DNA of 64,000 nt from Weissella tructae. Its GTDB lineage: Bacteria; Bacillota; Bacilli; Lactobacillales; Lactobacillaceae. The stretch is taken from positions 62,001-126,000 of the forward strand of contig NZ_CP007588.1 in NCBI RefSeq assembly GCF_000732905.1, read 5' to 3'. A model generated the notes under the pieces. It had not been told where the DNA came from, ran no database searches, and worked only from the letters and a program-made list of their open reading frames with translations. Position 1 is the first letter of the stretch; every line of letters starts with the position of its first letter. Below, piece after piece: positions 1 through 7,233 of this stretch. Made by a program: the position numbers and the translations under genes.

Positions 1-62
1 GCGCGTGTTCCGGTCGTCCCTTGGTCGATTGTTAAAATGAGTTCAGGGCGTTCGATTGCCAT
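1..62 (-). CDS. glpK: Glycerol kinase, N-terminal fragment (partial)
   Basis: Only the first 20 codons lie in the window; the gene runs off the left edge. The reading begins MAIERPELILTIDQGTTGTR, which carries the DQGTT phosphate-binding motif at the N-terminus of FGGY-family glycerol kinases. These phosphorylate glycerol to glycerol-3-phosphate in the cytoplasm. A GGAGAAA ribosome site precedes the ATG by a normal distance. Another FGGY sugar kinase cannot be excluded from so short a piece, but the motif fits GlpK best. It is divergent from purR. Confidence 0.72.
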   Translation of the reverse strand, partial: MAIERPELILTIDQGTTGTR

Positions 63-109
63 GGTTGTTTCTCCATCCCAGTACATGTACTTTTTAATTT
101 ATAGAACTC

Positions 110-134
110 AGTATACCAAATGAAAGGGTTTTCA
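110..134 (-). promoter_or_regulatory. glpK promoter with a candidate CcpA cre site
   Basis: On the minus strand a TATACT -10 box (110-115) precedes glpK. A near-palindrome TGAAAGGGTTTTCA (121-134) sits just upstream, where the -35 box would be. It matches the cre consensus TGWAANCGNTNWCA at all but one position. The -35 hexamer itself is poor. Catabolite repression of glycerol kinase by CcpA is well known in Firmicutes; its action here is inferred. Confidence 0.5.
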
Positions 135-248
135 CATAATCTAATTTAAATTCAGGGGTGTTGGGGCTGGTTGAGAGGTGATTAAGTGCGAATTATCAGC
201 CTATTTTTCGTGTTTTGCTTATAAAACAGATGATTAAATGAACGGATA

Positions 249-289
249 TGCTATAATTAGACCACTTATTATAAAAATAACCGAACGTT
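249..289 (+). promoter_or_regulatory. purR promoter (extended -10) and PurBox
   Basis: TGCTATAAT (249-257) is an extended -10 box with no good -35. Just downstream, 277-289 reads ATAACCGAACGTT, one mismatch from the Gram-positive PurBox AWWWCCGAACWWT. Its core CGAACGTTCG (282-291) is a perfect palindrome. The position between the start point and the ribosome site suggests PurR regulates its own gene. Confidence 0.55.
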
Positions 290-303
290 CGAGGAGCAAC
301 AAA

Positions 304-1155
304 ATGAAAACAAGTCGCAGTGGTCGCTTAGTCGACATGACATATTATTTATTGGAACGTCCTCGCACACTTGTGTCGCTATCATACTTTTCTGATCGAT
401 ACGACAGTGCGAAGTCATCCATTTCTGAAGATTTAACAATTCTAAAAAAGACGTTTGAAGAACGTGGAATTGGATTGTTGGAAACAATCTCTGGTGCCGC
501 TGGTGGTGCTCGTTTTACACCATATATGTTGCGTGAAGAAGCTGATGAATTTATTTCATCTATGACCAATGCAATTGATGATGACACACGTGTCTTGCCA
601 GGTGGATATGTTTATTTGTCAGACTTGTTAGGTGATCCACGCATGTTGAATCATATCGGTCGCTTGATTGCGACGCAATATTTGCGTGAACCTATTGATG
701 CAGTTATGACAGCTGCTACAAAGGGTGTGCCGGTTGCACAAGCTGTTGCTAATGAATTGAATGTGCCATTTGTTATTGTTCGTGACGACACGAAAGTGAC
801 GGAAGGACCTACCATGTCAGTTAATTATGTAACTGGACAATCACAGCGACTAGAAAAGTTGGAACTATCACGTCGCTCATTGCCAATGGGATCACGTGTT
901 TTGATTGTGGATGACTTTATGAAGGCTGGAGGAACTATTCGTGGAATGGCTTCTTTGGTTAAGGAATTTGAAGGACAAGTTGTCGGGACAGCTGTTGTCG
1001 CAGAAGGTTACGCTGAGAGTCGTGTGATTGATAAGTACACATCATTGGTCCGTGTCGATGCAAACCAAGAAAATGGTGGTGTGACGGTAGCGCCTGGGAA
1101 TTATGCAACTGAAATTTACATTGGTAATGAACCAATTGGATTGCGTAACGTGTAG
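304..1155 (+). CDS. purR: Pur operon regulator PurR
   Basis: 283-residue DNA-binding regulator of purine synthesis genes that senses PRPP in the cytoplasm. Residues 1-70 form the winged-helix domain (starting MKTSRSGRLVDM and continuing with a typical PurR LLERPRTLVSLSYFSDRY stretch). Residues about 120-275 form a phosphoribosyltransferase-like domain with the PRPP loop VDDFMKAGGT at 202-211. The start at 304 is chosen because GAGGAG lies 8 bases upstream and the homology begins here; an in-frame ATG at 238 lies before the promoter. It is followed by glmU after 40 bases, the arrangement seen in many lactic acid bacteria. Confidence 0.95.
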   Translation: MKTSRSGRLVDMTYYLLERPRTLVSLSYFSDRYDSAKSSISEDLTILKKTFEERGIGLLETISGAAGGARFTPYMLREEADEFISSMTNAIDDDTRVLPGGYVYLSDLLGDPRMLNHIGRLIATQYLREPIDAVMTAATKGVPVAQAVANELNVPFVIVRDDTKVTEGPTMSVNYVTGQSQRLEKLELSRRSLPMGSRVLIVDDFMKAGGTIRGMASLVKEFEGQVVGTAVVAEGYAESRVIDKYTSLVRVDANQENGGVTVAPGNYATEIYIGNEPIGLRNV

Positions 1156-1195
1156 TGACCTCAACTAGGAAACAGAAAAAAGGGGAGAAAATAAT

Positions 1196-2587
1196 ATGGA
1201 ACGTCATGTCATTATTTTAGCTGCGGGTAAGGGAACTCGTATGAAGTCAGACTTACCAAAAGTTTTGCACCAAGTAGGTGGAAAGCCAATGGTAGAACTA
1301 GTGTTGGAAACAAGTCAAAAAGCCGGTGTTTCAGAAATTGTAACGGTTGTTGGTCATGGCGCTGAACAAGTTGAAGCGGTTATCGGTGACCGTAGCGCCA
1401 TTGCACTACAAGCAGAACAATTAGGAACAGGGCATGCCATTTTAATGGCAGAACCACAATTGGGTGGTAAAGAAGGGATGACATTGATTGCGTCTGGGGA
1501 TGCGCCTTTGTTTACTATTGATACATTTGAAGCTTTGTTTGCAAGTCATGCGGCTTCTGGTAATGCGGTGACTGTATTGACAGCGGATGCACCAAATCCA
1601 ACAGGATACGGACGTATTATCCGTGACGAATCTGGTAATGTTTTGCGCATTGTAGAACAAAAAGATGCCAATGCGGCTGAACAAGCAGTTCATGAAGTAA
1701 ACACAGGGGTTTATGTGTTTGATAATAAGCTTTTGTTTGAAAGTTTGCATGAAGTGACAAATGACAATGCGCAAGGTGAATACTACCTACCAGATACATT
1801 GGAAATTTTGCGTAAGCAAGGCCAAACGGTTGGTGCTTTCCAAATGGATGATTTTGATGAATCAATGGGTGTAAATGATCGTGTTGCCTTGGCGCAAGCA
1901 AACCGTGTTTTGCGTGATCGTATCAACACGATGCACATGCGTAATGGTGTTACATTGACTGACCCAAGTACGACTTACATTGAAGGTGATGTTGTTATCG
2001 GACAAGATACAATCATTGAACCAAATGTTATGTTGCAAGGAAATACAACGATTGGTAGCCGTGTTGTCTTAACAGCGGGCACAAAGATTGTTGATTCTGT
2101 TGTTGAATCAGAGGTTCGTATTGACTCATCTTACATTGAGTCTTCAGTAGTAAAGTCTCACGCAACGATTGGACCTTACGCACACTTGCGTCCTAAGTCA
2201 ACAATTGAAGAGTCAGCCCATGTTGGAAACTTCGTAGAAGTGAAGAATGCGACATTAGGTGTTAACTCTAAGATGGGTCATTTGACATATCTTGGGGATG
2301 CGACCGTCGGTGAAGACGTAAATATCGGAGCCGGAACAATTTTTGTTAACTACGATGGTCTACACAAGGCCCATGCTACTGTAGGGGACCGTGTATTTAT
2401 TGGTTCTAACACAAAGATTGTGGCACCAGTAACGATTGGAGACGAGGCGGTTACGGCTGCAGGGTCAACAATTACTGACGATGTACCATCTCATGCAATG
2501 GGGATTGCGCGTACGCGTCAAACAACTAAAGAAGATTATTGGAAGCGTACACCGTTATTTGAAAAATTCGGTCAATCTGAACAATAA
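1196..2587 (+). CDS. glmU: Bifunctional UDP-GlcNAc pyrophosphorylase / GlcN-1-P acetyltransferase
   Basis: 463 residues, normal length. It makes UDP-N-acetylglucosamine, the precursor of peptidoglycan and wall polymers, from glucosamine-1-phosphate in two cytoplasmic steps. The N-terminal nucleotidyltransferase domain starts with [11 protein letters not shown] (about 8-18). The C-terminal half from about 250 is a left-handed beta-helix of hexapeptide repeats, with the acetyltransferase histidine near 362 in MGHLTYLGD. The start has an AGGGGAG site. It is probably co-transcribed with purR and is closed by the terminator at 2592. Confidence 0.97.
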   Translation: MERHVIILAAGKGTRMKSDLPKVLHQVGGKPMVELVLETSQKAGVSEIVTVVGHGAEQVEAVIGDRSAIALQAEQLGTGHAILMAEPQLGGKEGMTLIASGDAPLFTIDTFEALFASHAASGNAVTVLTADAPNPTGYGRIIRDESGNVLRIVEQKDANAAEQAVHEVNTGVYVFDNKLLFESLHEVTNDNAQGEYYLPDTLEILRKQGQTVGAFQMDDFDESMGVNDRVALAQANRVLRDRINTMHMRNGVTLTDPSTTYIEGDVVIGQDTIIEPNVMLQGNTTIGSRVVLTAGTKIVDSVVESEVRIDSSYIESSVVKSHATIGPYAHLRPKSTIEESAHVGNFVEVKNATLGVNSKMGHLTYLGDATVGEDVNIGAGTIFVNYDGLHKAHATVGDRVFIGSNTKIVAPVTIGDEAVTAAGSTITDDVPSHAMGIARTRQTTKEDYWKRTPLFEKFGQSEQ

Positions 2588-2591
2588 TTAC

Positions 2592-2628
2592 AAAAAGTTC
2601 AAGTCGAATAGCTGACTTGAACTTTTTT
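2592..2628 (+). terminator. Terminator after glmU
   Basis: A GTTCAAGTC/GACTTGAAC stem with an 8-nt loop is followed by six T. Confidence 0.85.
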
Positions 2629-2727
2629 ATTATTCTCATACTAAAATCAGATTGAAGAAATGTGCGAAAGAGGTTAAAATAAAAAGTGACAAAGAACGTA
2701 TAAATCACATAATTTATGGAGGCAGAT

Positions 2728-3735
2728 ATGGCGACCTATGGCGACGCTCATTTGAAAATTTTTTCATTAGGCAGTAATCGGCCGTTAGCTGAGAAGATTG
2801 CTGAATCAGTTGGCGTGGAGTTATCTGAAATTAACTTGGCGCGTTTTAGCGATAATGAAATTCAAGTTAACATCGATGAATCTGTACGAGGGGACAATGT
2901 GTACATCGTACAACCTACATCAGCTCCTGTTAACGACAATTTGATGGAGTTGATGATTACCATCGATGCTTTGCGTCGTGCAAGCGCAAAGTCAATTAAC
3001 GTTGTTATGCCTTATTACGGGTATGCACGTCAAGATCGTAAGGCACGTTCACGTGAACCAATCACGGCGAAGTTAGTTGCAAACATGCTACAAATGGCAG
3101 GTGCAACACGTGTTCTTGCATTGGATTTGCACGCAGCGCAAATTCAAGGATTCTTTGATATTCCAGTTGATCACATGTTAGCCTCACCATTGTTGGCAGA
3201 ATATTTGGTGACGTCTGGAATTGCTAATAACAACACAGTTGTTGTGTCACCGGACCACGGTGGTGTAACACGTGCACGTGCATTAGCAGAATTGATCGGT
3301 TCAGAAGAACCGATTGCGATTATCGATAAGCGTCGTCCTAAGGCGAATGTTGCTAAGATCATGAACATCATTGGTGATGTTAAGGGCAAGCGTGCCATCA
3401 TGATTGATGACATGATTGATACTGGTGGAACTATTTCACAAGGTGCTCAAAAGCTTATTGATGAAGGTGCGTCAGAAGTGTATGTTGTTGCAACACACGC
3501 TATTTTCTCTGGAAATGCACCTAAGATTTTGGAAGAATCAGCGTTTGAAAAGGTTATCGTAACTGATTCAATCTTCTTGCCTGAAGAACGCCACTTCGGT
3601 AAGTTGGTACAAGTAAGTACTGCTGGTTTGATTGGTGAAGCGATTAAGCGTATCAACGAAAATCGTGCCGTTTCACCGTTGTTTAAGACGCGTTTCCATG
3701 ATGAAAACGCAGAATTTACAACAGGAAAGCAATAA
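2728..3735 (+). CDS. prs: Ribose-phosphate pyrophosphokinase (PRPP synthetase)
   Basis: 335 residues. It makes PRPP from ribose-5-phosphate and ATP, feeding purine, pyrimidine, NAD, His and Trp synthesis. The class I signature is present: N-terminal [14 protein letters not shown], the [14 protein letters not shown] flexible-loop region, and the PRPP loop DDMIDTGG at 227-234. The start at 2728 is preferred over the in-frame ATG at 2716 because GGAGG (2718-2722) lies 5 bases before it and overlaps the upstream ATG. Its product is the effector of PurR, encoded nearby. It is closed by a terminator at 3742. Confidence 0.96.
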   Translation: MATYGDAHLKIFSLGSNRPLAEKIAESVGVELSEINLARFSDNEIQVNIDESVRGDNVYIVQPTSAPVNDNLMELMITIDALRRASAKSINVVMPYYGYARQDRKARSREPITAKLVANMLQMAGATRVLALDLHAAQIQGFFDIPVDHMLASPLLAEYLVTSGIANNNTVVVSPDHGGVTRARALAELIGSEEPIAIIDKRRPKANVAKIMNIIGDVKGKRAIMIDDMIDTGGTISQGAQKLIDEGASEVYVVATHAIFSGNAPKILEESAFEKVIVTDSIFLPEERHFGKLVQVSTAGLIGEAIKRINENRAVSPLFKTRFHDENAEFTTGKQ

Positions 3736-3741
3736 TCTTTG

Positions 3742-3779
3742 AAAACCTGAAATTAGGCAACTGATTTTCAGGTTTTTTT
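3742..3779 (+). terminator. Terminator after prs
   Basis: An AAAACCTGAAA/TTTTCAGGTTTT stem is followed by a T run. Confidence 0.85.
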
Positions 3780-3815
3780 GTATCCATTTTTTATAAATGA
3801 AATGAGGAATTTCTG

Positions 3816-4409
3816 ATGTTTAAAGATACTGATTTTAATGTGTTTGATGACCCAACCTTAGACGGGCGTATGGATAAAATTCGTACAATCATTGACCCGA
3901 CGTTTGAAGAATTCGCAGCAGCGGCATTGCCAATGCTGTTAGCTGACGGGCAAGAATGGTATGCGCATGTCGCAAAACACATTATGCGTAAGACGAACCC
4001 GGTTGATAACACTTGGGTGGCTTTTGCACCTAATAAGCGTGGTTATAAAATGATGCCTCATTTCGAAATGGGGATGTGGGCAGATCATATCTACCTATAT
4101 ATTGCCGTTGAAGAAAACATGAAACCAAAGCAAACGGCAGAAATTGTACCTAAGTTACAGGCTGTCGCACCGTTGGTTGCTGAATTACCATCGGCGTTTT
4201 CAATCAGTCAACAACACATGATTAATGCAAATGTACCATTAGAAGAGTATGCGGCAACTTTGGCACGATTTGAAAAGGTGAAGTCTGCTGAGGTCTTGGT
4301 TGGAGTGCGTATTGATCGTGGAGATGACCGTTTTGGGACTGAAAAATTGCAAGAAGACCTTCTGTCTGCGCTACAAGCGTTGTTGCCTATTTATGAAGGG
4401 TTAAAGTAA
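3816..4409 (+). CDS. UPF0637 / DUF1054 family protein (YktB-like)
   Basis: 197 residues, soluble, no signal peptide. The N-terminus (FNVFDDPTLDGRMDKIRTII) and the overall length fit the DUF1054 family (B. subtilis YktB), which is widespread in Firmicutes and has no established biochemical function. The ribosome site is a modest ATGAGGAA. It stands alone between the prs terminator and a hairpin before the rpsF operon, so context gives no clue to its job. Confidence 0.8.
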   Translation: MFKDTDFNVFDDPTLDGRMDKIRTIIDPTFEEFAAAALPMLLADGQEWYAHVAKHIMRKTNPVDNTWVAFAPNKRGYKMMPHFEMGMWADHIYLYIAVEENMKPKQTAEIVPKLQAVAPLVAELPSAFSISQQHMINANVPLEEYAATLARFEKVKSAEVLVGVRIDRGDDRFGTEKLQEDLLSALQALLPIYEGLK

Positions 4410-4441
4410 GCGTGTACTTTGTGTTTTTACAAAAAACACGC
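4406..4441 (+). terminator. Possible terminator after the UPF0637 gene
   Basis: AAGCGTGT and ACACGCTT pair around a 20-nt loop that can itself fold (GTGTTTTT/AAAAACAC). There is no clear T run after it, so termination strength is uncertain. Confidence 0.4.
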
Positions 4442-4470
4442 TTGCTAATTCTTGTAAAAATGTGTAAACT
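4442..4470 (+). promoter_or_regulatory. Candidate promoter of the rpsF operon
   Basis: TTGCTA (4442-4447), a 17-bp spacer, then TAAACT (4465-4470). It predicts a 5' leader of about 80 nt. Confidence 0.45.
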
Positions 4471-4504
4471 TATCTTCTGTGAGTATCGGTGAATTGTCAC
4501 TGTG

Positions 4505-4546
4505 CTCCTTGCTGGCTCATGAGAGTCAGCCATAGACCAAAAGGAG
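4505..4546 (+). promoter_or_regulatory. rpsF leader: hairpin that can hide the ribosome site
   Basis: An 8-bp stem, GCTGGCTC/GAGAGTCAGC region, closes a 4-nt loop (4511-4530). The flanking CTCCTT (4505-4510) is exactly complementary to AAGGAG (4541-4546), the Shine-Dalgarno of rpsF. Autogenous control of rpsF operons by S6:S18 binding to a leader RNA is known in bacteria. I did not find the CCG bulge typical of that motif, so the ligand is inferred only. Confidence 0.5.
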
Positions 4547-4555
4547 GATTATATA

Positions 4556-4852
4556 ATGGCATACGAATTAACGTACATCATTCGCCCTGACATGGACGCA
4601 GACGCTAAGAAGGCGTTGGTTGAGCGTTTTGACAAGATTTTGGCGGATAACGGCGCAACGGTGGCTGAGTCTAAGGACTGGTCATCACGTCGCTTTGCAT
4701 ACGAAATTGATGGTTACCGTGAGGGAACTTACCACATCGTCAACTTCACTGCTGAAGATTCAGCTGCACTTAACGAATTTGATCGTTTGGCCAAGATCTC
4801 AGAAGACATCTTGCGTCACATGATCGTTAAGCGCGATCTTGCTGAAGCTTAA
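4556..4852 (+). CDS. rpsF: 30S ribosomal protein S6
   Basis: 98 residues, normal length. S6 binds 16S rRNA with S18 in the platform of the small subunit. The sequence has the typical [12 protein letters not shown] start and an ...RHMIVKRD end. A strong AAGGAGG ribosome site precedes it, part of a possible regulatory hairpin. First gene of rpsF-ssb-rpsR, a nearly universal bacterial operon. Confidence 0.98.
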   Translation: MAYELTYIIRPDMDADAKKALVERFDKILADNGATVAESKDWSSRRFAYEIDGYREGTYHIVNFTAEDSAALNEFDRLAKISEDILRHMIVKRDLAEA

Positions 4853-4903
4853 TTTAAATTAAGCAATTAATGCTTTTGAACAAATCTAGAAAGGAACTTT
4901 CCG

Positions 4904-5440
4904 ATGATTAATCGTGTTGTATTAGTAGGGCGTTTGACGCGTGATGTTGAATTACGCTATACAACTTCAGGTGCAGCGGTTGGTACATTCTCATTGGCGG
5001 TTAACCGTCAATTTACGAATGCCAACGGTGAACGTGAAGCGGATTTTATTAACTGTGTTATCTGGCGCAAGTCAGCAGAGAATTTTGCTAACTTTACTTC
5101 AAAGGGATCTCAGGTCGCTGTTGAAGGACGACTACAAACACGTAATTACGAGAATCAACAAGGACAACGTGTCTATGTGACTGAAGTTGTTGTTGATAAC
5201 TTCTCATTGTTGGAAAGTCGTGCTGAAAGCGAGCAACGTCGTGCTTCTACTGGAAACACAGCGCCTGCTGGTAATCAAAACAATAACTTTGGTGGTCAAC
5301 AAAACGCCAATGCACAACAAAACCCATTTGGTGCACCTGCATCAAACGGCGGAAATGTGTTTAACGCGTCTAGTTCATCAAATGATCCTTTCGGTGGTGG
5401 TCAAGAGATTGATATCTCTGATGATGATCTACCGTTCTAA
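4904..5440 (+). CDS. ssb: Single-stranded DNA-binding protein
   Basis: 178 residues. It coats single-stranded DNA in replication, repair and recombination. Residues 1-108 form the OB fold, beginning [21 protein letters not shown] low-complexity Gln/Asn/Gly linker follows (about 115-165). The acidic tip DISDDDLPF is the usual docking site for partner proteins. It sits between rpsF and rpsR as in most Firmicutes, with an AAAGGAA ribosome site. Confidence 0.98.
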   Translation: MINRVVLVGRLTRDVELRYTTSGAAVGTFSLAVNRQFTNANGEREADFINCVIWRKSAENFANFTSKGSQVAVEGRLQTRNYENQQGQRVYVTEVVVDNFSLLESRAESEQRRASTGNTAPAGNQNNNFGGQQNANAQQNPFGAPASNGGNVFNASSSSNDPFGGGQEIDISDDDLPF

Positions 5441-5487
5441 GCGAAACTTGTCTAACGACAACAGTCTATATATAGGAGGAATCAATC

Positions 5488-5733
5488 ATGGCACAACAAC
5501 AACGTCGTAGCGGTGGACCTCGTCGTCGCCGTAAGGTTGACTTTATTGCAGCCAACCACATCGAATACGTGGATTACAAGAACACTGAATTGTTGGAACG
5601 TTTCATTTCTGACAATGGTAAGATCTTGCCACGCCGTGTAACTGGTACATCAGCTAAGAACCAACGTAAGGTGACTGCTGCTGTTAAGCGCGCACGTATT
5701 ATGGGTCTTTTGCCTTTCGTTGCAGAAAACTAA
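5488..5733 (+). CDS. rpsR: 30S ribosomal protein S18
   Basis: 81 residues, basic, with the typical core [23 protein letters not shown]18 pairs with S6 in the 30S platform. A strong AGGAGGA site precedes the ATG. Last gene of the operon, closed by the terminator at 5743. Confidence 0.98.
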   Translation: MAQQQRRSGGPRRRRKVDFIAANHIEYVDYKNTELLERFISDNGKILPRRVTGTSAKNQRKVTAAVKRARIMGLLPFVAEN

Positions 5734-5742
5734 CATAAATTA

Positions 5743-5775
5743 AAACACCAAGTCTTCGGACTTGGTGTTTTTTTG
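5743..5775 (+). terminator. Terminator after rpsR
   Basis: A 12-bp AAACACCAAGTC/GACTTGGTGTTT stem with a TTCG tetraloop is followed by T. Confidence 0.92.
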
Positions 5776-5890
5776 TTGGATTTAATAGATAGGTGATGTT
5801 GAAGTATTGCAAGTGTATCGCGAGTCTCTTGTTAGATGTCGTGAAACGGCGTAGTAGACGCTGTGAGAGGGTTTTGTATCATTAGTGAGA

Positions 5891-5981
5891 GAAGAGAAGA
5901 GAAGAGAAGAGAAGAGAAGAGAAGAGAAGAGAAGAGAAGAGAAGAGAAGAGAAGAGAAGAGAAGAGAAGAGAAGAGAAGAG
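5891..5981 (+). repeat. GAAGA pentanucleotide microsatellite, 18 perfect copies
   Basis: Positions 5891-5980 are 18 uninterrupted copies of GAAGA (90 bp). The region between the rpsR terminator (5775) and the first tRNA terminator (6001) has no convincing gene. Open frames through the repeat exist on both strands simply because the repeat lacks stop codons. Read on the minus strand, the array gives a hydrophobic LLFSS repeat. The copy number may vary by slippage in replication. Confidence 0.95.
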
Positions 5982-6000
5982 GTAAATGTTTTGAAAGCAC

Positions 6001-6030
6001 AAAAAAACCACCAACCGAAGTTGATGGTTT
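6001..6030 (-). terminator. Terminator after the downstream tRNA-Lys copy
   Basis: On the minus strand CCATCAAC and GTTGGTGG pair around TTCG and are followed by seven T. It lies just past the 3' end of the tRNA at 6037. Confidence 0.8.
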
Positions 6031-6036
6031 AAAGGA

Positions 6037-6109
6037 TGGACAAGCTGGGGCTCGAACCCAGGACCCACGGATTAAGAGTCCGTTGCTCTACCAGCTGAGC
6101 TACTTGTCC
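6037..6109 (-). tRNA. tRNA-Lys (anticodon CTT), copy 1
   Basis: 73-nt cloverleaf on the minus strand: acceptor GGACAAG/CTTGTCC, D stem GCTC/GAGC, anticodon stem ACGGA/TCCGT with loop CTCTTAA (anticodon CTT, lysine AAG), and T stem CTGGG/CCCAG with TTCGAGC. The discriminator is A. CCA is not encoded. Its sequence is identical to the second copy 190 bp away. Confidence 0.96.
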
Positions 6110-6139
6110 AAAACGTTTGTTGTTTTAACAACAGATATT

Positions 6140-6168
6140 AATATATCACCTTTTAAGCTTGATGGCAA
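6140..6168 (-). promoter_or_regulatory. Promoter of tRNA-Lys copy 1
   Basis: On the minus strand TTGCCA (6163-6168), a 17-bp spacer, then TATATT (6140-6145). A hairpin AAGCTTG/CAAGCTT followed by seven T on the + strand (6154-6177) overlaps the -35 box. Confidence 0.6.
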
Positions 6169-6226
6169 GCTTTTTTTAAAGGTTTTTACAAAAATAATTT
6201 TTGAAGTAATCTCGGTTATTTTTGAA

Positions 6227-6299
6227 TGGACAAGCTGGGGCTCGAACCCAGGACCCACGGATTAAGAGTCCGTTGCTCTACCAGCTGAGCTACTTGTCC
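6227..6299 (-). tRNA. tRNA-Lys (anticodon CTT), copy 2
   Basis: Identical 73-nt cloverleaf to the copy at 6037. The upstream flank is also conserved (AAAACGTTT, then TTGTTTTAACAACAGAT read on the + strand), so the tRNA and its leader were duplicated together. It lies between the other copy and walR and reads away from walR. Confidence 0.96.
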
Positions 6300-6330
6300 A
6301 AAACGTTTTGTTGTTTTAACAACAGATAAT

Positions 6331-6359
6331 AATATACAATTTTTTGAGCGTGTTGACAA
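6331..6359 (-). promoter_or_regulatory. Promoter of tRNA-Lys copy 2
   Basis: On the minus strand TTGTCA (6354-6359), a 17-bp spacer, then TATATT (6331-6336). Confidence 0.65.
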
Positions 6360-6393
6360 CCCTTTTTTTGAAAAAAATTCAAAATTTCTTAAA

Positions 6394-6423
6394 TTGGCTC
6401 ATATTGGCCCATGATGATATAAT
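6394..6423 (+). promoter_or_regulatory. Candidate walR promoter
   Basis: TTGGCT (6394-6399) and an extended -10 TGATATAAT (6415-6423), spaced by 18 bp, give a leader of about 30 nt before walR. Confidence 0.6.
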
Positions 6424-6460
6424 ATGAACAAACACACCGACCGTCTGGGAGGACTTAAAT

Positions 6461-7165
6461 ATGACAAAAATTTTAGTAGTTGATGACGAGAAGCCAATCT
6501 CGGACATTATTAAATTTAACTTGAGTAAAGAAGGCTATGACGTTGTTGTAGCAATGGATGGTAAAGAAGCTTTGGAAGTATTCGAAGTGGAATCACCTGA
6601 CTTAATTTTATTGGATCAAATGTTACCTGAAGTAGAAGGAACAGAAGTATTGCGTCAAATTCGAACAACTTCTCAAGTTCCTATCATTATGGTGACGGCT
6701 AAGGACTCTGAAATCGACAAAGTTCTAGGATTAGAGATGGGGGCAGATGATTATGTCACCAAGCCATTCTCAAATCGTGAATTGTTGGCCCGTGTAAAAG
6801 CGAACTTACGTCGACAGGCTCCAATGGCAGTTGCAGTAGATGAAGTAGAAGCTGGAGATATCAAGATTGGTTCATTGATTATTCATCCAGATGCATATAT
6901 GGTTGCTAAAGATGGTGAAGACATTGAATTGACTCACCGTGAGTTTGAATTGTTGCACCATTTGGCAAAGCACATTGGTCAAGTGATGACCCGTGATGAT
7001 TTGCTACAAACGGTTTGGGGATTTGATTACTTTGGAGATGTCCGTACAGTAGACGTTACCGTACGTCGAATTCGTGAAAAGATTGAAGAAGCACCAAGTC
7101 ATCCACAAATTTTGATGACGCGACGTGGTGTCGGATACTACCTCAAGGTGGCTGAAGACGCTTAA
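6461..7165 (+). CDS. walR: WalR response regulator (YycF)
   Basis: 234-residue OmpR-type regulator, the essential controller of cell-wall turnover in low-GC Gram-positives. The receiver domain has the acidic pair D8-D9, the phosphoacceptor D52 in LLDQMLP and K101 in VTKPF. Residues about 135-230 form the winged-helix DNA-binding domain, ending in the typical [16 protein letters not shown] stretch and [15 protein letters not shown] site precedes the ATG. First gene of walRKHIJ, which here leads to htrA. Confidence 0.97.
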   Translation: MTKILVVDDEKPISDIIKFNLSKEGYDVVVAMDGKEALEVFEVESPDLILLDQMLPEVEGTEVLRQIRTTSQVPIIMVTAKDSEIDKVLGLEMGADDYVTKPFSNRELLARVKANLRRQAPMAVAVDEVEAGDIKIGSLIIHPDAYMVAKDGEDIELTHREFELLHHLAKHIGQVMTRDDLLQTVWGFDYFGDVRTVDVTVRRIREKIEEAPSHPQILMTRRGVGYYLKVAEDA

Positions 7166-7233
7166 GGCGTGCGAAGTTGATAACGAGCGCTTTGCATTTA
7201 GCAAGCGCTCGTTTTTAGATATAGGGGTTAGTT

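Noticed and set aside
4453-4468. Two TGTAAA blocks before rpsF, like a WalR box
   Set aside because: Spacing is 4 bases rather than the 5 of the WalR consensus, and the site sits in an rpsF promoter.
5782-6068. Minus-strand LLFSS-repeat frames resembling opa leaders
   Set aside because: After the repeat they read only short non-conserved sequence into the rpsR terminator region. The start is a GTG with weak site. Kept only as a remark in the microsatellite finding.
5885-6265. Plus-strand frame through the GAAGA array and tRNA copies
   Set aside because: It is charged low-complexity sequence and then runs antisense to a tRNA; no start signal and no family.
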